A DNA stretch of 64,000 nucleotides from Polytrichum commune (taxonomy: Eukaryota > Streptophyta > Polytrichopsida > Polytrichales > Polytrichaceae): positions 8,868,001 through 8,932,000 of the forward strand of contig OX485803.1 of assembly GCA_950295325.1 (NCBI GenBank). Direction: 5' to 3'. The notes beneath the pieces are model-generated. The model did not search any database. It saw nothing but the letters and a program-made list of their open reading frames with translations, and was not told the DNA's origin. Within the stretch, counting starts at the first letter, position 1. Each line of letters opens with the position of its first letter. Shown one piece after another: positions 43,225 to 53,004 of the stretch. The translations under genes were made by a program, and so were the position numbers.

Positions 43225-44160
43225 TTAGAGGGTATTCTTCACACGAAGGATTGTACGCCCTGCTTTGACGTCTAAAGTTGTGGGCGCCTCACGTTGTAGG
43301 TAGACATAATCTCCCTTGGAGAAACGTCGCAACTGAGGTTGATAAGCACCGCTACGAATATGAGCATATCGCAACGTATCATGATGTTGGGCGATAGACA
43401 AATTCTCCATGGCCGTAGGCATGGCTCGTTTGAGGAACTCAGCTCGCTCATGTAGACATTGAGCCCCAACTTTTGGGTCATCCAAGTCTACAACTGGATT
43501 TAGTTTTTCTCGAACAGAACTTGGCAACACAGCTTCCCTTCCATACAACTATTGATAAGGACTATATGAAGCCAAAGATGTTGATCTACTAAATCGGTAA
43601 CCCATGGCTATTCATGGAAGCATAAGGTCCCAATTACGATGGTTGCCACAAAATAAGCCATACTTGCGCAAACCATGTTTGACCGTTTGAACAATACGTT
43701 CGGCCAAACCATTTGCCTCTGGATGATCTCGTGACGTGGTACGATGATCGATAAGGGCCTTGGTACACAATTCCTCAAAGGACCCAAGAAATTCCTTTCC
43801 TTGATTAGTTAACACCTCAGCATGTGTACCAAATCGTGTTAAAACACGATCGAGAAATGTAGCGGTTGCCAACTTAGATGAATTTTGGGATAAAGCAACA
43901 AATTCAATCTATTTGCTAAAACGTTCTACCATCACCAAAACATATTTTGCCCCACATGGTATAGAGGTGAGTGGTCCCGCAAAATCCAAACTCCATCGAT
44001 ATCCTAAACTCATAATGGATAAAGGCTATAATTGACGTGACAAGGTGTTGAAGCTTGACCGAAGCAGATCACATACCTCACACCTACCAACATAGGTAAC
44101 AACATGTTGATACATGCCAATCTACCAATATTGGTTGCGTAACATCAAATGTGTTCTACA
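43225..44160 (-). pseudogene. Integrase of the Ty3/gypsy element
   Basis: Minus-strand pieces give the zinc-binding end (HVVTYVGRCEVCD), then the core WSLDFAGPL with the first Asp. The second acidic position reads T-N-Q-G-K-E-F, where Asn (codon 43804-43806) replaces the expected Asp. HPEANGLAERIVQTVKHGL carries the third acidic residue. The C-terminal part (43548-43225) includes LYGREAVLPS and the SH3-like KGDYVYLQREA. The core is 86 codons in one frame (43872-43612). Stops lie before and after it, and the Asp-to-Asn change alone would remove catalysis. Confidence 0.85.
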
Positions 44161-44561
44161 CACCCCAAAGTGACCCAACTCATGTACTTTGTCATACTAA
44201 GGGAGCACATTGGTTAGGCCTTGGAACTATAAGCCTAGTTCCATCCAACCACAACTGAAATAACAATCCATTCTCCCAATGGAATCATGTAATTTGGTGA
44301 AAAATCCTATCTTGCTCTATAGCCGAGACGGATGTAGGAAATGTCCCATGTTGTAATTTGTGCAAGACTTGAAGGTCTTCCTAGACATCACCAATCACTT
44401 GGGACTTGTCAGATTCTTCATTTGCACCTTGATCTGGTTTCTCAGAAGTTGAATTAACCATCAAAGCCAAATATGCTGAAACATGCCAACTTGGAACCAC
44501 CTCTCGATCACAATTTTTATGCCATCTAGCCCCGGTTAAGTCCTCTTCCGATGGACTTGGA

Positions 44562-45554
44562 TTACTAGGAGAGTCCATCTGCATCCAAGTTGGAGGTTCC
44601 CGCTCTATGAACAACCTCAAAATCATATTCTTGGAGTAACAATGCCCATCTAGCAAGCTTGCCAGTGAGCTTATCCGACTCCATAAGCCATTTTAATGAT
44701 TAATGATCGGTCACCAAAGTGAATCTTTGACCATATAAATATGGTCTAAAATGAGAGATGGCCCAAACAACAGCCAATGTCTCTCCTTCATATGATGAAT
44801 GGCTGGACCCAACTTTATTATTGTTACGTGAAGCATATGCGATAACATACTCTCGTCCTACATCATCTTTTTGAGTAAAAACCGCTCCCAAACCCAATGC
44901 ACTCCAATCTGTATGAAGTTGGAAAACTTTTGTAACGTCAGGACGTTGAAGCACTAAAGCAGAACCCAACCTTTGCTTCAATGTCTCAAAGTAATGACAT
45001 TGCTCGCGGCCCCAAGTCCAATCTTGGTCCTTGCATGTAAGCATAGTTAGAGGTTTGGCAATCAAGCTGAAGTTCTTGACAAATCAATGATAATAATTTG
45101 CCAATCCAAAGAAAGCACAAAGTCATGGAACGTCGATAGGTGTTGGCGTTTTTTGCAAAGCATCCACCTTTGCTTGTTGTATCCCAAGTCCTCCATGCAC
45201 AATCATATGTCCCAGATTAGATAGGCGGTCATGAAAAAAATTGCACATTCCATGGTATAAGCGTAAGCCCCACTTATGTAACCGCTTAAAAATTGCTTAT
45301 AAGTGCCTCACATGCTCTTGTGGTGTATTGCTAAAGATGATAACATCATCAATATAGCATCGAGCAAAGGGCAACCCTGCTAGCACTTGGTCCATCACCC
45401 GCTGGAACTCAACCGGTGCATTCTTGAAACCAAAAGGAAAAAACTTCCAATGATAGAGTTGATCATTTCCATCGCGATCAACCCTCTAAAATGCCGTCTT
45501 GACTTGATCTTAGAGCCAAAAAAACAACTGGTGATAGCCGGATCTCAAGTCCAA
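44562..45554 (-). pseudogene. Reverse transcriptase (partial) and RNase H of the Ty3/gypsy element
   Basis: It opens abruptly at LDLRSGYHQ (45528-45554), which is RT palm motif A. FPFGFKNAPVEFQRVMDQVL follows, then Y-I-D-D (45345-45356). RNase H gives LHTDWSALGLGAVF, YEGETLAVVWA and LVTDH (45065-44700), then the SLKWLME / RWALLLQEYDFEVVHRAG stretch. The fingers part of RT that should precede motif A is absent. Instead the methyltransferase reading frame joins directly to motif A, in frame. At least six in-frame stops occur (for example 45510-45512 and 45486-45488). Confidence 0.85.
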
Positions 45555-45986
45555 TGTGCTACGAGTGGGGAACCCCATAGCTATCTCACGTTCATCCACA
45601 TTGGGTTCCTCATAAGTGCAAGTGTTTGCATCCCACAGCATGCATGGTCCTTGTGCCCGAAATGCGTAGGAACCCAGATAAGTCAGAAAGGTTGGGAATA
45701 TACCATGAGGTTCCCCCACCTTGTTGACCAAGGCCAAAGGCGTAGAATCGGCTTTACGCACCGGTAACGAAGGACAGTTGTCAACCAAGATATCGTCCAC
45801 CTTGTATCTCATTGGCATGGGAATTCGAGCTAGAGTAGTCAAGAGTAGATGATGAGAAAAAAAATTGGTCCAAAGCCATTAAGGTCGATGAGCATAAGAA
45901 CCCACTTCCGCAACATCCAAAAATATTGGGGACCCAAGAATTTGGCAAAGATATTGTCCATCTTCCACAACCTTACTTCTAGTGTC

Positions 45987-45991
45987 ACCTA
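45987..45991. repeat. Target-site duplication ACCTA (left)
   Basis: Five-base direct repeat flanking the copia element; its partner is at 47195-47199. Confidence 0.8.
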
Positions 45992-46183
45992 TATTGAGAA
46001 ATGAGAAACGAAAGCAAGGAGATCAACGTAGGAAGCAAGAACACAATACACAAGGTTTGCATATAATGGAGAGAGTGATTATCTCCTCCCCTTATGCCTT
46101 TATTTATATGTATGGATTAGGACTAAAATTGATAACCCATATGGGATAATGTCACCGATGCAACCTAACACTATCTTCCAATA
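45992..46183 (-). repeat. Copia 3' LTR
   Basis: Direct partner of 47003-47194, both 192 bp, with roughly a dozen and a half differences by eye. Confidence 0.85.
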
Positions 46184-46229
46184 CTCCTACTTTGTGAGGT
46201 GGCATTGTACTCCAACCCCATTATTTCAC

Positions 46230-46860
46230 TTAACAACTCATGCCTATCTCTTGCTAATGTCTTTGTTAGAATACTCGCTATCATATATTACATTGGACAA
46301 TACTCTAGCTCTACAATTTTGTTTTCAATATTTTCTCTAATAAAATGATATTGCATGTCTATATGTTTCGACCTATCATGGTTGGTGGGGTTCTTGGCGA
46401 GTGTCATAGAACCTTGGTTGTCGCACATGATGATCGTTGCCTCCTCTTGTACACAACCTACATCCTTCATTAGTTGCCTAAGTCAAATGGCCTCCCTCGT
46501 ACATCGGTTCATGACCATGTACTCCGCCTTCATTGTAGATTGTGCCACCGTTTGTTGTCGTTTGCTATTCCAAGATACGGCCCCCTCTCCAACAAAGAAA
46601 ACGTATCCGGAGGTGGACCTACAGTTTTCCACATCTCCGGCCCAATCCGCATTGGAATAACCTTTTATACCGATATGTTGGCCGCTAATGCGCAACTTCA
46701 TATCTAAGGTGCCCATCAAGTACTGCATATTTTGTTTGATGGCCATCCAATGTATCGGACCCAATTTTGACATAAACCGGCTTATCATGCTTACCGCAAA
46801 TGCGAGGTCTGATCTTATGGCTACCATTGCATACATCAACGACCCCACCATCTAAATGGT
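46230..46860 (-). pseudogene. Copia RT end / RNase H fragment
   Basis: The minus strand gives GSLMYAMVAIRSDLAFAV, then YSNADWAGD (first Asp), TSGYVFFVGEGAVSW, STMKAEYM (Glu) and CDNQGSM (second Asp). IDMQYHFIRE and LTKTLARDRHELL follow. These are the RT C-terminal end and RNase H of Ty1/copia elements in order. A TGA (46483-46485) stands where the family has Trp, between the two longer frames (46851-46483 and 46470-46288), and a further stop follows Y-C-P-M. The fragment is non-functional. Confidence 0.9.
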
Positions 46861-47002
46861 CCGGTTAGATGCAAGATCACTCCAAAACACATCAAAGAAC
46901 TTATCTAAGTCCTTTGGTATTCAAATGTCTTCAATCTAGTGTAGAAATGAAGCAAACACTCAAGTCAACACCTAAATGGTCCAGTTAGATGCAAGAAATG
47001 AG

Positions 47003-47194
47003 AGATGAAAAATGAGAGAATAAAGCAAGGAGATCAACGTAGGAAGCAAGAATATAATACACTAGGTTTGCATACAATGGAGAAAGTGATTAACTCCTCC
47101 CCTTATGCCTTCATTTATATGTATGAGTTAGGATTAGCGTTGACAACCCATATGGGATAATGTCGCCGATGCAACCTAACATTATCTTCCAATA
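47003..47194 (-). repeat. Copia 5' LTR
   Basis: Direct partner of 45992-46183. The minus-strand sequence after it shows no clear tRNA primer-binding site. Confidence 0.85.
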
Positions 47195-47199
47195 ACCTA
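47195..47199. repeat. Target-site duplication ACCTA (right)
   Basis: Partner of 45987-45991. It lies within the methyltransferase reading frame just after motif VI. Confidence 0.8.
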
Positions 47200-48013
47200 G
47201 AGGTGGTATGTTCTCCAAGATGTACCCAAAGGGAATGGATTGGTGTTTGAACCACCAATCCATGATCTGCATCAACTCCCAAAACAGGTTGGATCAGGGG
47301 TCATCAAGCCCATGCCTTGCTTCCGCACGTGAGTGACCTTGGTAAGGCCAAACAGCGATCAACAAGTCCACATGTCCTAGACGTCTCAAATCTTCCTCCG
47401 AAATGAGAAAATCATCATTAGGAAATGCCGAGAATATTTTGTCTATGGCACGCCTAGGTAATTGCTTGGGAAATTAAGCCATCAACTGGTTGATGTGATG
47501 TCTTGTTGCTCTATGAGGTACCAATGCACTGTCCACATGGATGTACCTTTGCACTGTGAGTCCCAACTCCAGGATTGTTGTTAATCCAAACCCTATACCG
47601 GCAAATAATTCCACGACAGTGATACCTGTGTAAGGAGGATGCCACCAAATTGTGCGAGAAATGTTGCCCGAATCCCAATAAGGATCCACGGAGGTAGAAG
47701 TCATGTCACTCACAATCTCTTGACATAGTCGTAATAACAACTTAGGGGTCCCCCAAGGTGGAACCGGATCTTTTGGATGTCAAATCGGCAAATGTGGAGA
47801 AACTAGATTTTCCAACTCCATTCCCAATTCTCCAATCGAGGCGAAATATTCCTCCAACAAAATTGCTCCGGAAGGTAGATAATCCGTGGTTGTAGTGTAA
47901 CCAAACACTACTTTAGCCGCCATGGACATAGCCAATGGGCCAAAGGTAACTGGAATCACCTTTGTTCTTCTATCTCCGGAAGACCATCCTAATCGAATCC
48001 ACGCCTCTTCAGT

Positions 48014-48625
48014 CTAGTCATCCAAACCAAACCCAAGAGGATAGAAGGTTTGCAAAAAATCCAATATATCGTAATTGGTGGCGCCCATGACTACACACTT
48101 TAAAAAGAAATGTGAATAAGTGGCCCATGCCTCCACACGGAATATCAAACGAAGAGGCTCCTTCGTTTGCCCAGTGGCCAGTTTCGTGCCCCCTAACGAG
48201 GTCAAGATGGTAAATGGACATGGCTCTAAGTCTAAAGTTGTCAATCCCAACGCATCGGCGAGTAGCTTGCCAATCATGATAGGGTGAGCCCTTGTGTCTA
48301 TCAAAACTCATCTAGGTGCAGCACGAATAGCATAACTATCCATACGAGAAACAACAAACACTTCCAAATCGTTGGCGAGTCGTACAACCCCTGGAGTTTG
48401 GATTTGTCGTTCACGAGCCAGCTTGGCAGCAACTTTGAAAAGCATAGTTGCTCCCGACTTGAAGTGTGCCTGTAGAGCAGAAGACGAATGCATCTCATCT
48501 GATTCTCGTCTTGCAAAGCCTATAACAGCCTCGTCGGCTAGCTTGGCTTGCAATGTTATAAGTTCATGAGAATCTTTAGAAGCGGCCACCTCTGCTACAA
48601 CTTGAGCCATGTGGAGCGAAGGCAT
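48014..48625 (-). pseudogene. Retropepsin-like aspartic protease of the Ty3/gypsy element
   Basis: Two frame-matched pieces (48625-48308 and 48304-48014) are separated by an in-frame TGA (48308-48310) three codons before the active site. The active-site triad reads I-D-T-R-A where the family has D-[ST]-G-A; the Arg codon is 48290-48292 (AGG). The rest follows the retroviral-type protease plan with H-P-I-M-I-G and a hydrophobic flap region. Both changes would inactivate the enzyme. The frame runs on into the methyltransferase region through about 130 linker codons (48013-47620). Confidence 0.7.
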
Positions 48626-49170
48626 TGTCTTTGTGCCTTCTAAAATTTACCTAGCCATACGGAAAATTCCAACATGTTGAAAACCTGGGGCCATTAGGTC
48701 AATGCCTAGAAAAATAGGAACATGTAATACCTTTTGGATTAAGGTGTGAACCAACTCCTTCGAATTGGAATTCCCAGTCTTTGAAGGAGAAATAATGAGG
48801 GGGAAGCCTCAGCCACACCAAATGACAAAGGAAGTCGCGCTTGGCCTATAGAGTCTATCGGCCCCGCGTGATGTAGTTGAGGGGGTCCAACCATAACATT
48901 AATAGGGGAAACACCAACATTCCTCGTAATCTATGAACGGGTGGTTACCAATCCCACCAATTCTCTTGAGGCTCCGTAGAGAAATGGGTCGTACTAGGGT
49001 ATTGTGGAGGTAGGAGTACTTGCCCCCGCATTCGCGTAAACGTGGTTTTTAGCAACTTGGGCTGAAAAAACTACTAGCTGTTTCATTTGCTCCTGAAGCT
49101 CGGCCATTTGAGCATGGAGCAAGTTGTTATTCTGAGGTATAGAAGAACTGCTCAAAGAGAAAGACGCTTT

Positions 49171-50436
49171 TCATTCTGGGTGAAGCTCAAAGCAGTGATC
49201 AACATCGTGGTTGATTCGATTGCAGTGAATGCACCGCAATGTCTTACGCTTTGGCTTCTCTTGGGGTTTTTTTATCTTGAGAAAGATTTTTGGCCTTTTT
49301 CTTGCCGTTCTTTGGTATGGAATCAAGACAATCGTTTCTTGTTGTTGCCATTCATCCAACATTTCCAACAATAAAGAGTTGGAATGGCCTACGCCTCAAC
49401 AAAACTTCTTTGCACATACGTATGTTTTGGCTCATGCTTTAATTTTGGGTTGGAGTGCTCCATATCCATCGTTCGGGCGTGTTTGCCCGCTTCTTCAACA
49501 CAAAATTGTGTTGTCGATATGCTCCACAAGCATAAATGCTTGTAGTAACATGAGTCTTCTTCCATACTTTGTCAAAAATTTGGGATAGACCAACTCATGC
49601 ATCTTCTTGTCATCTTTGGAAACAAAGAGATGGACAAATTTCTGCTGTGTAAAAGTGTTTTCTGTCACTCGTGCCAACCTCGTGTACATGACTCTGAGTG
49701 TATCATTTTGGATTCTCTACATCCGGTCCTGATGAATGCCCCCGTATTCCAACTCTAGGTATTGGAAGAATTTATGTACAAGGTCAAAGTAAGGAAAAAC
49801 TCCAAGAACATCTATAGCAACTTGCATGGCTTGGGCCAACCTTGATATATAATATATCGGTGCCTTACACACAGATGGGATGGAATCCGGCCTTCCAGTG
49901 GCAGGACCTCAACCCAACGGCGATTCGGGTTTCGTGTCCAAATTATCATCAACTTGGACAGAGGGCATATTCATGATGACACCTTTTTTCAACGCCATAA
50001 TCAATTCAACTCAGCAGATTTAGTAGTCCTCCACTCGGAGGAGCTCAGCCACATGACTTGCAGTCCATTTGTCATATCTTTGGAGCGCCTCATGCTCCAA
50101 ATATTGAAGAAGAAGCTCGAAGGCATACCGGTCATTGAAAGTGGGCACCTTCTGTTTCTGCTCACAGGTTCATGTTCGAAAACGGAACTTTCACTCATTA
50201 AATGCAATGCTTGTGACCTACCCGGAGAACCAATCCTGGATTCTACTCTGGTGATCGTCCTCCATGTCCTCCCAGCTGCACGCAGTTGAGAATTGAAACA
50301 CCCGAGTAATCCCCAACGTCGAAATAGGCTATAAAGCCTCATTGGGGTCCGCCAAGGGTTCCTCGTCTTCAACCTGCTCGTTGTTAGAGTCAGATGGTGC
50401 AGGAGAGCGATAATATCGTCTCATGGTCCTCACCAT
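49171..50436 (-). pseudogene. Gag polyprotein of the Ty3/gypsy element
   Basis: Starts at an ATG whose codon is 50434-50436 (MVRTMRRYYRSPAPSDSNN) and stays in one frame, with several stops, to a CCHC zinc knuckle. The conserved gag middle is at about 49760-49495 (YTRLARVTENTFTQQKF, HLFVSKDDKKMHELVYPKFL). The knuckle is C-x2-C-x4-H-x4-C at 49192-49233. A nucleocapsid-type basic stretch (ARKRPKIFLKIKKPQEKPKR) precedes it. Plus-strand frames over this region are chance. Linker sequence with stops fills 49170-48626. Confidence 0.75.
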
Positions 50437-52508
50437 GCACTAAGTGCAACATGTACACATGCAACTATCTACCCAATGAAAAATAGCAACCTGTAGGGCA
50501 ACCTACAGATAGACAAGCACTTATGGTCTATTAGTCATTAATTCAGTCTCATCACAAGGTTTAAGAATGTTACACACGATACAAATGGTTTTCACCTTGA
50601 ATATCGCGACCCTTGCTAGTTTTCCTTAACTTAGTTTGATTGCCTTCCAACTCTAGCAAGTGCCACGAGCGCTAACCTGCACATCCCATGCACATGCATG
50701 GTTAGCTCCCAAGACCGTGGACCTTCAAGCTCATGGCTTGGTCATCAAACCCTCCTACACATGCATTTGGGACTCTCCCCTTAGTAGGTAGCCAATGGCT
50801 AAGGTGGACTTCCATCCATAGAAGTCCACTCTTGAGTTGATCATTGTGTTGCCAAACAACTTTACAACTACTCGGAGTAAATTGCCAAGTATGCTCCGTG
50901 GGGGTCGGTCGGCTAAGCCGCCTCACCCATATAAGCCTCTAGGACTTTGGCCAGGGCCCCTACCCCACTGTCAAGTATTCTTTTATCTCTCTACAAGGGT
51001 TGGGGCCAAGTAGACATTTTCCCTTAGCCGCTAGGGCTAGAACCCCCCAGCAGCTTTAGACCACCATAACTTCTACATATGATGTTTGATGCTATCAAGC
51101 AACCACTTTATTGTCATCTACTCTTTGCTTAGATGCCGATGGACCCCTTACTTGCCCCATTCGGGAAAGTATTGAGAAAGTTATGGCTGTTCAAACGTAG
51201 GCAGTCCCGGGTGCCACTCCCAGATCACTGCTGTCCCAGGGTGCTATCCCGGGACAGCGCCCCACTCAAATTGCCATATCTCCTAGCTCACACATCCGAT
51301 TGAGGTGTTCTTTAGCATTCTAGAATTCAGCCGCCATAAGCTACTCATAACTCAATGCCTTACCCTCATGACTTCTAGCCTCCGTGGGTGAGAGGCGTTC
51401 TCAACGCCCAGGGCCCTCATCCACACTAGGATCAATTGGGCCCTCTCACCAATGGCACCACAAGTCCTGGGTGTCACTCCGGGGTCCCCCTTGTGCCCAT
51501 GGTGTTGCGGCCACTCCTCATAGAGAGGTGCGCGACATTGAACGTGTGCTTATAGGCATACAAAAATGGTCTTGCCGGTCATTAATCCGACTTCACCATC
51601 ACAAAACGTCTATATAAATAAATGCGCCCATTACAAACATAAATATTAGCAAAATGTCCAAACAGAGGTGTGGGAGGGTACCTTACAAAAGACAACTAGA
51701 AATCGGACCCCTCTCCCACAAACATACTTTATTTACATTAAACAAGACACAATAAAATAGCAATGCCATGAGTGATGCCTAAATGGTAGCTTGTTATACA
51801 TGTTGCTTAAATAAACATTTCTCTTGGCTTACACCTCTCAAAGAGTCCTAAAATCTTAATGGAAATGAAAAATCTCAAATCTCAAGCTCAAATGAAAAAT
51901 CTAAGATTTTCATTGTGTTCTTTTCGTTTTCCTACTCAAGAAATACCTAAAGACCATCTAAATCGGACACTATAATCTCCAAAAATAAAAAATATTCCAT
52001 GTAAGCAGCGAATATTTTTACACTCTGTAATTCCAGGGGGTTTTGCAAAGTATTGATTTTTTAAGACTATCTTTCAAAAATCATAACTAATTGCCACAAG
52101 CTCGGAATCAAACATGGTAAAATGCAGTAGTTGGATCTTAAAAGTTCCTTATATAATTATTAAAAAAAATAAAAAAAATTGAACCTATTAAGTTCAACAT
52201 GTACTTCAAAATAACTGGTTTTGCAATCAAAATCTTGAGTTTTGTTCAAGATCTGTAAAGATTGCAAACTCAACAACACATGTAATATTTATATATATTA
52301 ATATATAAATTAAAATTAAAAGTATAAAATTAAATAAAATTAAAATTAAAAACTTGGAAAACAAAAAAGTGTTTGTTGTAGATTTGTTTTTTGCCGCTTT
52401 TAGGTTGAAATCCACTCTAAAGCGAATATTGTTCGATTTCTACTCGCCATACATTCCAAAACTCCTCCAAAAAACCTTCCATTATGAAAGGATAATATTT
52501 TTGCCAAG
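50437..52508. other. Upstream part of the Ty3/gypsy element; no gene
   Basis: 50.5-51.6 kb is GC-richer than its surroundings (poly-C and poly-G words, TCCCGGG repeats near 51210-51262). 51.7-52.5 kb is very AT-rich. No coding frame with a domain. It could be an untranslated leader between a 5' LTR at 52509-53004 and gag, or include a separate inserted LTR. A TATATAAATA lies at about 51610-51620. Confidence 0.4.
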
Positions 52509-53004
52509 TGAATGAGATACATATCTAGAAACTAAGCAATGGAAAAAACATTACATACTTTTAAGATTCATAATCTCTCAAGACTCACTTGATACAAGGC
52601 GAGATATCTCTCACTCCACACAGGGAGAATCCAAGAGTGTAGAAAGAGTTTTAGAATACACATAAGCTTTATTCAATGACAATCCGTCATACTTGAAGCA
52701 AACCCTATACCATAAGCTCTTTCTCTCATAGAACTACAAGACTTGACTTGGCAAGAATGCCAAGCCGAGGGAGCCGCCGTGCCTTGACCCTCAAACCCGA
52801 CCCTAAGTGGATCCTATGGCATGAGGGTGAGAACCTTCTAAAAGGTGGCAAGGTCTCATAGGGCAAAAGCACCTCTTAAACAATTTTTTTAACCTGGTAA
52901 TCTACCCCGAAGGTTGTACTAACATAATGCTTAGTCTATAAACTAAGCAACAAGATTAATTAGCCTATAAACTAACTAATCAGGATGTGGTTTGGTGTTC
53001 AACA
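52509..53004 (-). repeat. LTR-like repeat B (candidate 5' LTR)
   Basis: 496 bp beginning TGAATGAGATACATATC and ending GGTTTGGTGTTCAACA, so it has TG..CA ends. It matches repeat A at 41584-42470 but lacks the MITE. On the minus strand it holds AATAAA at the position expected for a minus-oriented LTR. The sequence next to its inner edge, CTTGGCAAAAATA (minus strand), does not look like a standard tRNA primer-binding site. Confidence 0.55.

Larger units (their letters stand above)
45992..47194 (-). mobile_element. Deletion-derivative Ty1/copia element inserted in the methyltransferase
   Basis: 192-bp LTRs at 45992-46183 and 47003-47194 share, for example, GGAGATCAACGTAGGAAGCA and AACCCATATGGGATAATGTC. 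Both termini are decayed from TG..CA to TA..TA-like forms. ACCTA target duplications flank the element. The 819-bp interior keeps only the end of pol, so gag, protease, integrase and most of RT are missing. A pair of near-identical ~25-bp segments (CTAAATGGTCC(A/G)GTTAGATGCAAGA, abbreviated) at about 46853 and 46976 sits at the likely deletion joint. The LTR carries TATAAATAAAGG on the minus strand. Transcription direction is the same as the host element. Confidence 0.9.
45555..47640 (-). pseudogene. DNA cytosine-5 methyltransferase domain in Ty3/gypsy pol (split by copia insertion)
   Basis: Two blocks, 47640-47195 and 45986-45555, read on the minus strand in the same frame as the protease and the RT. 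Motif I is VVELFAGIGFG (47585-47617). A W-P-Y-Q-G-H-S block (47330-47353) is motif IV, with Tyr (codon 47342-47344) in place of the catalytic Cys of P-C-Q. E-N-I (47207-47215) is motif VI. Y-A-H-R (45885-45896) followed by W-L-W is like motif VIII of the DNMT3 type. A target-recognition-like stretch with FPTFLTYLGSYAFR follows, and EPNVDEREIAMGFP (MGFP at 45567-45578) closes the domain. The core without the insert is about 283 codons, the normal size. Stops at 47474-47476, 47294-47296 and 45879-45881 and the lost Cys make it inactive. The enzyme class is secure from the ordered motifs; closeness to DNMT3 is an inference. Confidence 0.8.
42779..50436 (-). mobile_element. Decayed Ty3/gypsy retrotransposon with methyltransferase and PHD domains
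   Basis: On the minus strand the order is gag with zinc knuckle (50436-49171), protease (48625-48014), DNA cytosine-5 methyltransferase (about 47640-45560, interrupted by a copia element), RT/RNase H (45554-44562), integrase (44160-43225), PHD finger (43093-42959) and a Tudor-like tail (to 42779). RT before integrase places it in Ty3/gypsy. The protease-methyltransferase-RT/RNase H block is in one frame apart from stops. Frame changes lie between gag and protease, between RNase H and integrase, and between integrase and PHD. If repeats A and B are its LTRs, the full element runs from 41584 to 53004. No primer-binding site or polypurine tract was found next to them. Confidence 0.85.

Noticed and set aside
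47474-47740. First thought to be a stand-alone methyltransferase gene or host DRM exon
   Set aside because: The frame continues from the protease and, past the copia insertion, into the RT, so it is part of the Ty3/gypsy pol.
49954-50372. Long frames on both strands (111 and 123 codons) over the same bases
   Set aside because: The real gag reading is a third frame starting at the ATG at 50436; these two are shadows of it.
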